64,000 nt of DNA. Source: Pelobates cultripes (taxonomy: Eukaryota > Chordata > Amphibia > Anura > Pelobatidae). Shown piece by piece: positions 45,140-55,753 of this stretch (position 1 is the stretch's first letter; each line of letters begins with the position of its first letter). The position numbers and the translations under genes were made by a program. The stretch covers positions 291,871,514 through 291,935,513 of the forward strand of contig OW240916.1 in NCBI GenBank assembly GCA_933207985.1, in the 5' to 3' direction. The notes beneath the pieces are model-generated. The model did no database searches. It was given only the letters and a program-made list of their open reading frames with translations, and had not been told where the DNA came from.

Positions 45140-47640
45140 GTAGACTAGGTATGATTACTGTTTAAACAGACTCAGTATATGTAACTGATATATCTGTGTA
45201 TAAGGTGCTGTTAGAAACATCCACAATGTATGTGATTCATATAAACTGTATGCAGATTGGTAGTATTATATGACCCCAATTTATACACGGCATTGGTAGA
45301 TTTAATATATACAAATTATCTAAAGTCTGTTTTGCGCTGAAATGTAGCACTGCCCAATTCTAGCAAATACAAATGCACTGTTGCACTGGGTAAGTACCTA
45401 TTGCCTACTGTGGATTTTCTATTTCAGTTTTTAAAATGAAGTAGATAAGGAAACATACTGCTTTTGGCTTTGTATTAGACTCCTTCTCCCACAGGTGTTT
45501 CAGGATAAGCAATTAACACATTTTACCACTTCAGATAGATTGCAGGTGTTACTGAACCTGTCTGAGTGCCTCTCCCAGGTGAGAAGGAGACCTGTTTTTC
45601 CAAAATGAAGCATGGTAATGTTTAACATAATTGTTTGTTCTTTTTGTGTGAATGCATGTATGCATGAGACCCATCTACAAAAGTTTTTCTATTGCCAGGC
45701 ATCCTCTCCCCTCTGCTCGAGATAGGGTATGTTTTTTCAATTGGTGGCAGTGTTTTACCTTTAGATAAATGCTGATTATTATTAGATTATTAGATCATAC
45801 TGGTTGCAGGAGCACAAATTGGGCTATTAATTGAGTTCATAAGTAGGTAACGCTGAAGCCATTACCTGATTTAAAAGCTGCTAATATTGTTTTTTTCTTT
45901 CTCCTGGTCTTAACCTTTTATTCTTTAAATCTGAATTAATTTCCTTAAAGCATAAAAATTTATATTCAGTATTCTCTTTTATCCCTTGGATACCTGAAAG
46001 TTTGGCAATACCTTTAGTATATGTCAGGGGTGGCATGCTTTTAGTTCTTAAGGAGTTAATGATCAGAAACTTCTGACAGATTCCCCTGTTGTGAAGGGGA
46101 ACGTTATAATTTCCTTTCTGCAATAAAGGTATTCTTTTAGGCTCATATGCTCCAGGTAACTTTGATGCTGTGTATTGCAGGTATTTTAAGGTCATTCCAG
46201 TCCCCAGACCATTCTACCAGGTTTACTATTTCAGGTAAAATTCACCTGCTACAAGAACAATGGAGGAAATCCCTAAACAGGTAGTTCCATTACGGACCTC
46301 TTCTGATATTCATGGGGATTCTTCTAGGTGTCCTTATATCTGGAATTTGCAACCAATGTGTGGCTTTAAATGATTGATTCATCCTGCATAATGTAATGTA
46401 ATGCAGCCTGTTGATGACAAACATTTGACTGATATGTTTTACAGGGTCTCTGTACCTAGATCTGTCTAAGTTATGGTCTCTCCTAACATTGCATTGATTT
46501 AATACTTGTGGATTATATGTTTGGATTGGTGTTGATATCTTGCAGATATAACAAGTTGCTTATTATCACCATAGGCTCTGCCATAAATACTTCATCACTA
46601 TCTGAAGATAAGGTAAGAGTAAGTATGTGGTTGCTGTTCTCATAAGGATAACTGAATACTATCCTGCTTATTATGTGTCTGTTGCCACAATGTATAATGT
46701 GCCTCTGGTTACCACCTTCCCATCAGTATCTTGCCTATTATATATCTCTTACTTATGTTGCACAACAGTCTCTAATACATTTGATTATACTGTTTGGCAT
46801 AATCTGTACTATTTACAATATGTTTATCTTTGAATGTAGGTTCTGACGTGGTTGGCCTCCTTATAATTTAGTAGTTGCCACAAATTCTATGTTTCATACC
46901 GATATTTCTTTTCTTTCCTTCAACTAATCTGTATATGATTCTTCTTGCCTTTGCCTAGTAATGTGATTAGTTTATTCCTCTCCTGTGACTGATCGTTGCT
47001 GTATCAATTCATCCACTGTGTGAGGTATTGTTGTGAATCTGAATTTTACAACATCGGGTCAATGTTGCAGTGTTTTAATAACCCTTATTTCTCTACTAGG
47101 CTCTGCCTCTTTCTGACAGGCAGATATTGATTTGTTCCTGTATCTTCAGGTAAGTAGTTCACAAGGCAAGAGGAAGCAGTGTGAATCGTATTTAATAAAT
47201 ACATCCAGTAAGTAGTAGGATTCTCAGTGTTATTCTCCCTGTGTTTAATAGCATGGTGTGTCCGTTCTCATCCAACATTATCTGCTTGTTCCAGTATGAT
47301 CTCTGGAAGTTATGCCTTCGTCAAGGTTCTGATTTATTGATATCAATTTGGTTTTAAATTTTTATACCAGAATGACATTTTCCTTCTCTAGCTTATGCTA
47401 TCATGGCCTTAATTCCTATCTGACTCTCTATATTCAGGATATTTCAGACATTGAATGCCAGGAGGTTGCTGACCTTGCAGCCTCTAGGGAAAATTATCTT
47501 GTCTGAGCTAGATTTTATGACAATTTCATATTTATTCTTGTTTGGCTTTGTAAAATCTTCTAAGATTTATAAAGCTCAATAATGGTTTTATAGCTATTAG
47601 CTGTTTTTGAACTCTGTCCCTCCCTATATATATATATTGC
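45140..47640. other. Right arm of the 9.7-kb unit, no coding region
   Basis: AT-rich with recurring TTCAGGTAA-type words (46232, 47147) and donor-like GGTAAG motifs. No long frame, RNA gene or recognisable transposon end. Confidence 0.45.
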
Positions 47641-47690
47641 TTGGGTATTCCCCATGAGTAAATGCTGCCATGAATAATGGTCAGGAAAAT

Positions 47691-47952
47691 GGAAAATTGT
47701 TCCATACTTACCGTAATTTTCTTTTCCTGATAATTATTCATGGCAGCATTACGTTCCCACCCATATACTATAGGAGTTGTGAAGCTAGTTACAAAGACTG
47801 CCTGATGGGAAGGGGGAGGATCTATTTATACCAGTTTCAGAGTTCTATTTCCTGTCCTTTCTGCTGTAAGGGGAGGAGCTAACCCATGAGTAAATGCTGC
47901 CATGAATAATTATCAGGAAAAGAAAATTACGGTAAGTATGGAACAATTTTCC
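47691..47952. mobile_element. 262-bp MITE with perfect 60-bp TIRs
   Basis: 47691-47750 and 47893-47952 are perfect reverse complements by direct comparison. The TIR starts GGAAAATTGTTCCATACTTA. The interior (about 47790-47900) matches, in reverse, the first ~115 bp inside the left end of the 9.7-kb unit, including TATAAATAG. No TSD is obvious. The two elements are therefore related, with this one a deletion derivative or parent-type end. Confidence 0.85.
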
Positions 47953-47980
47953 TCTATCTCTATCTCTATCTCTATCTCTA
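47953..47980. repeat. (CTCTAT)n microsatellite
   Basis: Four to five TCTATC units directly abutting the MITE end. Confidence 0.9.
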
Positions 47981-48683
47981 AGGGGAAGGGAGGATCGGAG
48001 GCAAACAATAACTAATGCATCACAATCTAATATAACAATAATGTAGCCTAAAACAGGCTATAGAAATACAACAAATCCACTATAAATACGGAAGAAAAAA
48101 ATTATATAATAAAGTAATATTATTAAAGCTTAACTCAAAAAAGAAAAGGATAATTGGTCAAATATCTGAGAATAACAACGTGGCAACCGAAGCAAAAGTA
48201 AATTGCCTGAGTTGGATAATATCCTAGAATGAAAAAAGAGGGAGATGAAACAATAATAACAATAAATAAAAAGAGTATAAGGTAGCCGTTGGAATAACAA
48301 TGTAATAGAAGAGGGGAGAAGTGTACTTCCTGCAATTGTAACAGACAGAAAGTCAAATTCCTGCGGGTTAAAAGGAGGCGAGAAAAGCCAACAGCGATAA
48401 GGATAGGAAAAACTTATAAAAAGTAATATCACTTTCTCCTAATGTGCCTTCATGGACACCCCATAAAAAATCTAAATCCTCCTGTCCTCCTAAAATCCAA
48501 GAACCTGTAGGTAATGGAAGGAAACCACCCTCCTCTCACACCAACAGTTACCCAATAGTTAAATAGAAGATATAAATAAAAATAAAAGTAAAGACATTCT
48601 AAAATCATTGCGTGGTGGCAGTCTAATGATTCAAATAATGCTACAGCTTCATCCCAAATCTGCACTAAACTGTCCCAACACTT

Positions 48684-48712
48684 GTTTCACCAAATAATGG
48701 CCCTTCAGGGGA
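48684..48712 (-). ncRNA. Hammerhead-like motif in PLE-B tail
   Basis: On the minus strand CTGAAG is followed by GGCC, a 7-base loop, GGT, GAAAC (48684-48688), then AAGTGTT. This is the core/stem II/GAAA order of a hammerhead with one core mismatch and a weak stem. Confidence 0.35.
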
Positions 48713-49586
48713 ATCGAGCTTTTGGTATCAAATGTTTATATCTCCCGCCTCTGTCTCCGGTTGGATAATGATTCCACCAACCAGATAGGAGGGCAAAGGT
48801 GACATGAGGGCAGTTATTAATCCATTAACATGTCAAAAGTCATGGGTAATCTTTGGTAATTGAAATAGTTGAATATATTACTATTCTTTAAGTGAAAGAA
48901 AGGATTCAAAGGGTAATGCTTATAAGCCTCTTGTTTAATTGAATGAACCCCTAGGTTATAATATACCTAAGAACAAGATAAAATATTATCATACCGAGTA
49001 TGTGTGTGGTCCTACTTTTTTATATATCTTTTTTTCTCTCGTAGTACGTTCTTAATTTAGATGTATATTGACTGATGTTAAATAAAAGGTAAATCGTCTA
49101 TGCCTTGATGATATGACTGTTTAGAAAACAATTCATAATAGCTAAACCTTAAGTATAATATACCCCTTAGTGCAAGTGGAGATGTGAAATAATACTTCAG
49201 CGGATCTTAGAAAAGGACCTGTGTTTATATTTTGAAGCCAAAAGGGTCTTGCTTATATGTAGCCTCCATTATTATAAAGTTTATTATCAAATAATTACTA
49301 TCTAAGCCGTATAAATATATATACATATGAATAAAATATACTCTATTGTGCAGACTTAGTTGACATAGAAGATCAACAGATAGTCATTAAATTAAAAATG
49401 CTATTCGATGATATGCAGTATAATAAAGATATAATAAAATGCTGGCTGGTTCAGTGGTAATGTGCCTCTAACTGAGAACGTGTAAGCTGCTTTTCTCGCT
49501 GTCTGTAAAGTTAAGTTAAATTTTATTGTGACTGGCGGTCTGTGTGCATGGATCCAGTGTACCTATTAATTTATCATTGTAGTGAT

Positions 49587-50052
49587 CAGTGGCGTAAACA
49601 CAATCCATGGGGCCCCGGTGCAAAACTGATCCGTGGCCCCCCCTTGCCTTCCCCACCCCCTTCCCTCCCCTCTCTCCCCCGATCCATGGGCCCCTCCCCC
49701 AGGGCACATACATACAGACACAGACATACATACAGACACAAACAGACACATACACACAGACACACACATACACCCCCCTGACAGACACATACATACACAC
49801 AAACATACATAAAGACACACACATACATACACACCGCCGGCAGACATACACACAGACACATACATACACACATATACAGAGACACAGACACATAGACAGA
49901 CACACACATACAGACACATACACACACAGACACATACACACTTACAGACACATACATACACACAGAGACACAGATACAGAGACACACACACATACATACA
50001 GACACACATACATACAGACACACACATACATACACACCACCGGCAGACCCTG
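49587..50052. mobile_element. hAT-like element with CAGTGGCG end and ACATACA array
   Basis: The left end CAGTGGCGTAAACA, followed by GGGGCCCCGGTGCAAAA, is a common end of hAT-like non-autonomous elements in vertebrates. From 49706 to 50040 it is a CAGACACATACA-type array. The right end is unclear (CCCTG at 50048-50052); the possible flank AGTGAT/AGTGAA is weak. Confidence 0.5.
49706..50040. repeat. CA/GACA/TACA microsatellite array
   Basis: Irregular (CAGACACATACA)n. It produces frames of 140-167 codons on both strands that are not genes. Confidence 0.9.
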
Positions 50053-50786
50053 AGTGAATACATTTTCATTGCATATAATTATTCAAATTGAATTAAAATT
50101 GAAAATTGATCAAGCTTCCTTCTTGCAGTGTATTGAAATTTGTTATGATGGAACATCTTTTGGAAGCCCTTCCATACCATGTACAGTTCGATTTTTAATA
50201 TTATGCCAAATACTGTCTAGTTCCATGCTGATACATCCCAATAAGGAGCACATAAATAGCTTTTGTATTACCGATATCAAAGATGTGCTACCTCGTTCTA
50301 TGGTAATACACCCCAAATGGAGAACACATAACGGCATTATATTTTATCTATGTCAAAGGTATATTGATAATTAATATGATAAAACATCTTTAGGAATTAA
50401 ATATGCAGATCAATTATGTTATATAAAATACTGTCTGGTTCTATGGTGATGTGCCCCGAAAGGGGATACATAAACGTGTGGTTATTCCGAAACCCACAGT
50501 CTTTGAGCACGGATTAATATACCTAATAATTAGGCAATTTAGAAAGATAATTCCAAAGTCAAAAGTGACTGACAGGCAATAGCCAAACATAAGGATTCTT
50601 AGCTTTTTAATATTCTATTAGATTAAATTGAATTTTCAATAAGCTTCCTAAATGAAAAGACCAAAAGAATATTCCAGATTGCTGTAATGAAGTAGCTTTC
50701 ATGGAACGGCCAGTAGCTGGGCTGAATAGTGGTACCAATAGTTGGACTAATTGGTACTACCAGCAATGATTTCTTTGTACTATACA

Positions 50787-51577
50787 CAATGAAAAAAGGA
50801 GAAAAACAAAAAACAGAGAAACCAAGGATAAAGATAGATAAGTCCTAAAGGTTCCCTGTGATTGCAATGCAACCCAAAGGGAAATAATTAAAAAATAACT
50901 TTTAATAAATTCCTTCTAAAAGTCAATACCTAAATAGATAGGTGAAAAGTAACATATAAATGATGATTAAATGAAAAATGGAGAGAGAGGAGAATAGAGT
51001 TAATGCAATAGCTAGGAAGCAGCAAAAGTAGAAAAAAATAGTAGCCTAGTGGATCCTAAAAACATCCAATAGTGTCTAGAGTATAACTAGCTGTGAAACC
51101 CTAATGTCATAAATGCTGACTCCTAACTCCCAGTAATCTTAGGCTGAAGTCATCTACCTAAGTTAAACAGAAAAACGAAACCTCAATGGAAGGTACTCAG
51201 AGGTTAAAATAGCTTAATATTAAACTAAAGAGAGGGTGGTCTATCCGGAGCATAATAGAAAGTCTAATTCTGGCTGCAGCATCGTCCCCACTAGATCTCG
51301 TTTCGCCACGATGGCTTTTCAAGGGAGCCGGACTGAACGCCGGCCAACATTTAAATATCCCGCCCTCCACTGTGACTGGTTAATGTTACCACCAATCACA
51401 GGTTAGGGGGCGGAGTCAAATGCCGGCACGGAAGATTAATTATAATGAAAAAATTAACTTATAAAGGGTCAAAGAAATAAGTAAACAATTGAAGTAAAGG
51501 GTAATTTCGGAAAAAGTACCTACTGAAATAGACTTATAAAAAGGAGAGAGAGAGGTATCCAACGCTGTTGCAATAAA
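50787..51577 (-). repeat. PLE-A terminal repeat, 3' direct copy
   Basis: About 790 bp. The reverse complement matches 55754-56560 over almost its whole length; 50787-50985 also matches 55559-55753 directly. Ends AATGAAAAAAGGAGAAAAAC on the plus strand at the TSD. Confidence 0.9.
51297..51325 (-). ncRNA. Hammerhead-like motif, PLE-A 3' terminal repeat
   Basis: On the minus strand TTGAAAA, stem GCC (51313-51315) / GGC (51305-51307) around ATCGT, then GAAAC (51300-51304). Compared with CUGANGA, C3 and G8 are replaced (C to T, G to A). The copy in the inverted repeat (55981-56010) has the same changes. Confidence 0.4.
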
Positions 51578-52085
51578 GCAGGTCCGGATACACTTGTATC
51601 ACTACATGAATGGTACATGATTTGTAAACAATCTGTACAGGAGAATTAGTTATTATGTAAACCGTGCTCTATCAGCTCACAACAAAGTCAAAACAGGCTT
51701 ATATTAGTAAACCCTAAATGCAAGAGATATATGTGACCAAGAACATGTAGATCAATTGTATTCTTCAATAAGAGTGAAAGTAATAATAAAGGAATATAAA
51801 AAATATAAGAACATCGTGCACCAGACTAATAAGAGAAAAATCTATGAAAATAAATATGTCCATCACTGTTCCAACGTGACAGATCGAGAAACAGTCAGAA
51901 CACTACATAAATAGTGCAAGAATAATTGGAAGGACTAAAAATAAAGGTATTCAGTGGGAAATGTATATAGGGAATAAAAAAATGATGACTGTGACAGCTA
52001 TGAAGCATACTGGAAACAGGCTATGGACCCTGTTTGCAAAGAAGTATATATGAAACTGAAGGGGGGACTGTACAGACAGATCTAA

Positions 52086-54272
52086 TCAAGTGTGGATGAA
52101 TGGAGTGAAATTAAACTCCTCGTTCAACCCCTTGGGGTATAATGTTTGAAACAAATAAATCCAACGGGATTCAGCTTTCAGTAAGGCAATATTAATATCC
52201 CCTTTTCTGTGGTTAAGAAAGACCTTTTGGATTACTTGGAATTTAAGTACATTAGGTCTGGAGTCATGGTTTGTGCGTACATGTCTTGCAATCGGAGTGT
52301 CCAAATGTAAATTGGAAATTGAATTGATATGTTGCAAGACACGTCGACGTAATTGTTGATACGTCTTACCAATGTACTGTAATCCACATTCACATGTAAT
52401 AATGTAAACAACGTTGGTAGAGCCACAGTTAACAAAGGAGTTCACCTCGATATCTTTGGCAGTTTTGTAATTCCGTACTTTCTTAGATGGTACAATGAAG
52501 TCACAGGCCTTACAGTGCCCACATCTGAAAAGACCCTTGGTCTGAAGCCAGGTAGATTTGCTTGGTATTGGTTTCAAATGACTTTGGGTCAGGAGGTCTG
52601 CAAGGTTCTTAGCTCTTCGATAGGTTACAGAAGGTTTTTTGGTAATGGTATTCTTAAGGCATTTATCATATTGGAGTAATGGCCAATTACGGTTAAATAC
52701 CTGTAAGGTGTTATTCCAATTTTTGTCATAAGTCCCTATCAGTCTGGTGACCCCAGCAGTAGACTGAGTAGTCTTAGGGAGTTTGTGTAAGCTCTCAGAT
52801 CTATCTACGGTTTTTGTTCTTTGGTAGGCTTTTTTGAGAATACGATTTGGGTATCCTAGACTCTTGAATCTCTGTCTGAGAATTTTCGCCTCTCTTTCAA
52901 AGTCTTCTGGGTTGGAACAGTTTCTTTTTACCCTAAGGTATTGGCCATAAGGTATGTTAGCCTTTGTGTGAAATGGGTGGAAACTGTCCCAATGCAACAG
53001 ACTGTTAGTGGCGGTAGGTTTTCTATAAAGTGAAGTGGATACTAAGCCATCTTCCGACAGAGCAATTGTAAGATCCAAAAAGACTAGGTGACTCTCATGA
53101 ATAACATGAGTAAGTTTGAGATTGATTTGATTAATGTTCAAAGCGTCAACCCAATCTTTAAATAATGAGAAAGAGCCTAACCAGAATATTAGCACATCGT
53201 CAATGTAGCGAAACCACTTGTAAATGGACGAGGTGTACATGGCATAGGGGCTGGTGAACACTATTGTTTCTTCCCACCATCCCAAAAATAGATTGGCATA
53301 GCTGGGTGCACACGAAGAGCCCATCGCAGTGCCCCGTAGTTGTAAATAGTATTTCCCGTTAAATGTAAAGTAATTATGTGTAAGTACAAACTGTAATAGG
53401 AGCAGGATAAACTCCTGTTCCTGTACGTTGAATGTTTTGGCTTTTTCCAAAAAATAGGCTACTGCTGTTAAACCCTTATCATGTGGAATGTTGTTGTACA
53501 ATGCCACTACATCCAGACTTGCCAGGGATGTGTACGGGGGCACAGTAAGATGTTCCAAGACTAAGAGTGTCTGTTTAGAGTCCCATATATGTGATTTTAA
53601 GCCTATTACCAAGGGCTGAAGCAGCTTGTCCAAATACTGACTTGCTCTCTCAGTTAAGCAATGGTTACCCGAAACAATTGGTCTGCCCGGAGGGTTCTGA
53701 GGATCTTTATGTATTTTAGGGAGACAGTAAAAGGTGGCGATAGTGATATTGGACTGAGAGACAATAAACCTAAATTCATTTTGAGTAATCACATTATCTG
53801 TCAAGGCTTTTTGTGCTAATAATTGCAGTTCAGCCAAAAACTTTTTTGTGGGGTCTTCCTTCAATACCTGATAAGCCATTTCGTCCGTAAGGTGTTGCAT
53901 ACACATATTGACATATTGGTCTCTTTGCATGAGGACAATGTTACCTCCTTTATCGGATTGTTTAAAGACAACATCTGTTGCTAATCTAAGCTCATGTAAA
54001 GCCAGTTTTTCTCCTGCTTTGAGATTGGAAATTTGTGGTAGTGAAGGAATCTGGTTTTCTAATTCATTAGTACAGATCTGTACAAACAAGTCAATACAAG
54101 GAAATTCCTTCAGATTAGGGGTAAACCAGCTCGGAGGTTTAAAGTTAGTCAATGAATCAGATGTCCCCTGTTCGGAGTATAAATCCATAAGTGCATTGAA
54201 AAGTGCATTGTCCTCGGGTGAAAGGCCAAGATCTTTAAGTTTTTTTAAGATTGATCTTTTCATGTAAAGCAT
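52086..54272 (-). CDS. Penelope-like protein: reverse transcriptase plus GIY-YIG endonuclease
   Basis: 728 open codons. The RT is telomerase-like in type. Visible parts include DKGGNIVLM, PKIHKDPQNPPGRPIVSG, the A motif LDVVALYNNIPH (D254), GTAMGSSCAPSYANLFL, and the catalytic YIDD at 356-359. A linker follows with C584-G-H-C587-x2-C590. The C-terminal GIY-YIG domain has VVYI (Y623), YIGKT (Y633-G635), LRRRVLQH and E701. PLE proteins nick DNA with GIY-YIG and copy their RNA at the cut. The true start is upstream: the frame joins 54235-54516 at an A7 run (54240-54246, minus strand) where one extra A shifts frame, so the first M here is not the native start. All catalytic residues I looked for are present. 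Confidence 0.92.
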   Translation of the reverse strand: MLYMKRSILKKLKDLGLSPEDNALFNALMDLYSEQGTSDSLTNFKPPSWFTPNLKEFPCIDLFVQICTNELENQIPSLPQISNLKAGEKLALHELRLATDVVFKQSDKGGNIVLMQRDQYVNMCMQHLTDEMAYQVLKEDPTKKFLAELQLLAQKALTDNVITQNEFRFIVSQSNITIATFYCLPKIHKDPQNPPGRPIVSGNHCLTERASQYLDKLLQPLVIGLKSHIWDSKQTLLVLEHLTVPPYTSLASLDVVALYNNIPHDKGLTAVAYFLEKAKTFNVQEQEFILLLLQFVLTHNYFTFNGKYYLQLRGTAMGSSCAPSYANLFLGWWEETIVFTSPYAMYTSSIYKWFRYIDDVLIFWLGSFSLFKDWVDALNINQINLKLTHVIHESHLVFLDLTIALSEDGLVSTSLYRKPTATNSLLHWDSFHPFHTKANIPYGQYLRVKRNCSNPEDFEREAKILRQRFKSLGYPNRILKKAYQRTKTVDRSESLHKLPKTTQSTAGVTRLIGTYDKNWNNTLQVFNRNWPLLQYDKCLKNTITKKPSVTYRRAKNLADLLTQSHLKPIPSKSTWLQTKGLFRCGHCKACDFIVPSKKVRNYKTAKDIEVNSFVNCGSTNVVYIITCECGLQYIGKTYQQLRRRVLQHINSISNLHLDTPIARHVRTNHDSRPNVLKFQVIQKVFLNHRKGDINIALLKAESRWIYLFQTLYPKGLNEEFNFTPFIHT

Positions 54273-54516
54273 GTAAGGCCAATTTGCGGCAAAACAGATT
54301 CACGTCTTTGGCCCAGTCAAATTGATTACTTATGGGTGTAGGTATAAAAGAAAGACCCTTTTGGAGAAGTGATATGTGTCTTTGTTTTAGAATGAATTTG
54401 GAAAGGTTTATTATCTTGTTGTCCTGTGTTTGCACAGCTATTGGTAATTGGTTTTCTGTGTCTTGTATCCCCACTTGTTCCTGTCCCTTAGTCTTTCCCT
54501 TTGGGGTTGTGGCCAA
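54235..54516 (-). pseudogene. PLE-A protein, N-terminal segment (frame-shifted)
   Basis: Open for 93 codons, from a TTG codon to TAA. Contains KFILKQRHISLLQKGLSFIP followed by FDWAKDVNLFCRKLALHALH, the conserved N-terminal block just before the RT in PLEs. The frame ends after HEKINLKKT; the RT frame continues KKLKDLGL from the same bases, so a single-base insertion in the A-run explains the break. It belongs to the same ancestral protein as 52086-54272. Confidence 0.85.
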
Positions 54517-55352
54517 TCCTGATCTAAAAAAGTCAGGGATGATTGGGTAGAACCTGAGTTGGATTCGAGTCTAGAATTTGTAATAGCAGTTTGAACCACA
54601 GGGGGGTCCATAAAGGTTATATTCCTATCTGTATTTCTCAGGATACCTTTGGTTTGCCCTGACGTAGTGTGTTGAGTAAAACGGGTATTCTGCCTTTTTT
54701 GATATCGAGGTCTAGAATCTGATTCAGACCATTCGGTCTCATCTCATCTCATAAAGGAAAAACCTTTATTGTATGCTTTGTTGGCATTAAATCTCCTTTT
54801 GTTCTTATTTCTAAAGATATTTCCTTCCTGAAAATCCCTAAAATCCCTTTGAAATTTGTAATGTTTCTTCTGTCTAATACTTCTTTTAAAATTGTCTAAG
54901 TTCTTACTCAGCTTGCTCTCCATGGCTGGAAAACTAGGTTCTTTATCAAAAACCCTGATGTTCTTGATTTCAACATCTAATTCCCCATTGGTTTTATCCA
55001 AATGTTGTTGTTCCAATTGGATTAAAAACTGCATAATTTTGGCCGAACAATCTAAAAGGATAGAGTTCCATTCTGCTAGCTGTTCATCAGTCTTAACTTT
55101 GTCAGGTAGCAGAATGTCAGGTCTAAGGCCTCTGGGTACCAATTTTTGTTCGATATAGTGTCTTAAGCTGGCTAACTCCCAGAATCCCCTTAATTGTGTT
55201 TGGTATAGCTTTTGTATTGAAAAAAAAGCCTGATTGATATCCTTGGGTTCATTCTGTAAATTTCCCAAAGGTTTATTAGAAAAGACATTGTTCACGTCTT
55301 CTGATGAATAGTCTGGATGCACCACTTGTTCTAGGAGGTCTGTCATAATCAC
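54490..55352 (-). pseudogene. PLE-A protein, upstream part with an in-frame stop
   Basis: From ATG 55352 to TGA at 54744-54746 the frame encodes 202 residues: acidic, Leu/Gln-rich first, then a basic stretch (SIRQKKHYKFQRDF; RNKNKRRFNANKAY). After the TGA, in the same frame, 85 or so codons remain open (DETEWSESDSRPRYQKRQN ... LTFLDQDW) to about 54490, where the frame must shift to reach 54516-54235. A single nonsense change (in a GAGAT repeat) plus a frameshift fits. No domain is recognised. Several PLEs carry such an N-terminal extension of unknown role. Confidence 0.7.
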
Positions 55353-55464
55353 TTTACTTCAAATAGATTACCACCAAAATATGTACAATTAGAAATAATA
55401 AGTATTTAAAGTTAAACAGAAAAGATAGTATAAATATCCTGTCCTACAGATTGGTATTGAAACC

Positions 55465-55753
55465 TGATGCGAGAATTGAATTGAAACCAGAGGTAGGAAC
55501 AGGAGTAAAATGTCGGGTTGCTTATGAAAAATGGGGGATAACCCCTAGAAATTAACTCAATGAAAAAAGGAGAAAAACAAAAAACAGAGAAACCAAGGAT
55601 GAAGATAGATAAGTCCTAAAGGTTCCCTGTGATTGCAATGCAACCCAAAGGGAAATAATTAAAAAATAACTTTTAATAAATTCCTTCTAAAAGTCAATAC
55701 CTAAATAGATAGGTGAAAAGTAACATATAAATGATGATTAAATGAAAAATGGA
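55465..55753 (-). repeat. PLE-A partial terminal repeat, 5' direct copy
   Basis: Matches 50787-50985 directly and, reversed, 56400-56630. Leads straight into the leader of the long frame on the minus strand. The junction at 55753/55754 is where the inverted copy begins. Confidence 0.85.

Larger units (their letters stand above)
37956..47688. mobile_element. 9.7-kb unit with 38-bp terminal inverted repeats, unassigned
   Basis: The left end TTTCCTGACCATTATTCATG (37956-) is matched exactly in reverse by CATGAATAATGGTCAGGAAA (-47688) over 38 bp (37956-37993 / 47651-47688). Inside the left end is a TATAAATA box (38047-38054). The interior contains two tandem arrays and a probable 4.6-kb insertion. 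The longest frames are about 100 codons and show no DDE, YR or RT motif. No TSD is clear. Two MITE copies in inverted orientation flanking unrelated DNA is an alternative. Confidence 0.5.
48100..50771 (-). mobile_element. PLE-B: 3' UTR and terminal repeat (antisense)
   Basis: Lies downstream (on the minus strand) of the PLE-B coding relic, from which it is separated by the inserted PLE-A. Carries CTGAAGGGCC...GGTGAAAC (minus strand, 48684-48708) in the same context as the motif in the PLE-A terminal repeat. Repeated phrases (TGGTAATACACCCCAAATGG, TGGTGATGTGCCCCGAAAGG) occur at about 50220-50470. It is interrupted at 49587 by a GGCCCC/CAGTGGCG element. Limits are approximate. Confidence 0.5.

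Noticed and set aside
49516..50069. Cys/Val-rich frames of 140-167 codons on the minus strand and a Thr/His-rich frame on the plus
   Set aside because: Translation of the CA/GACA array.
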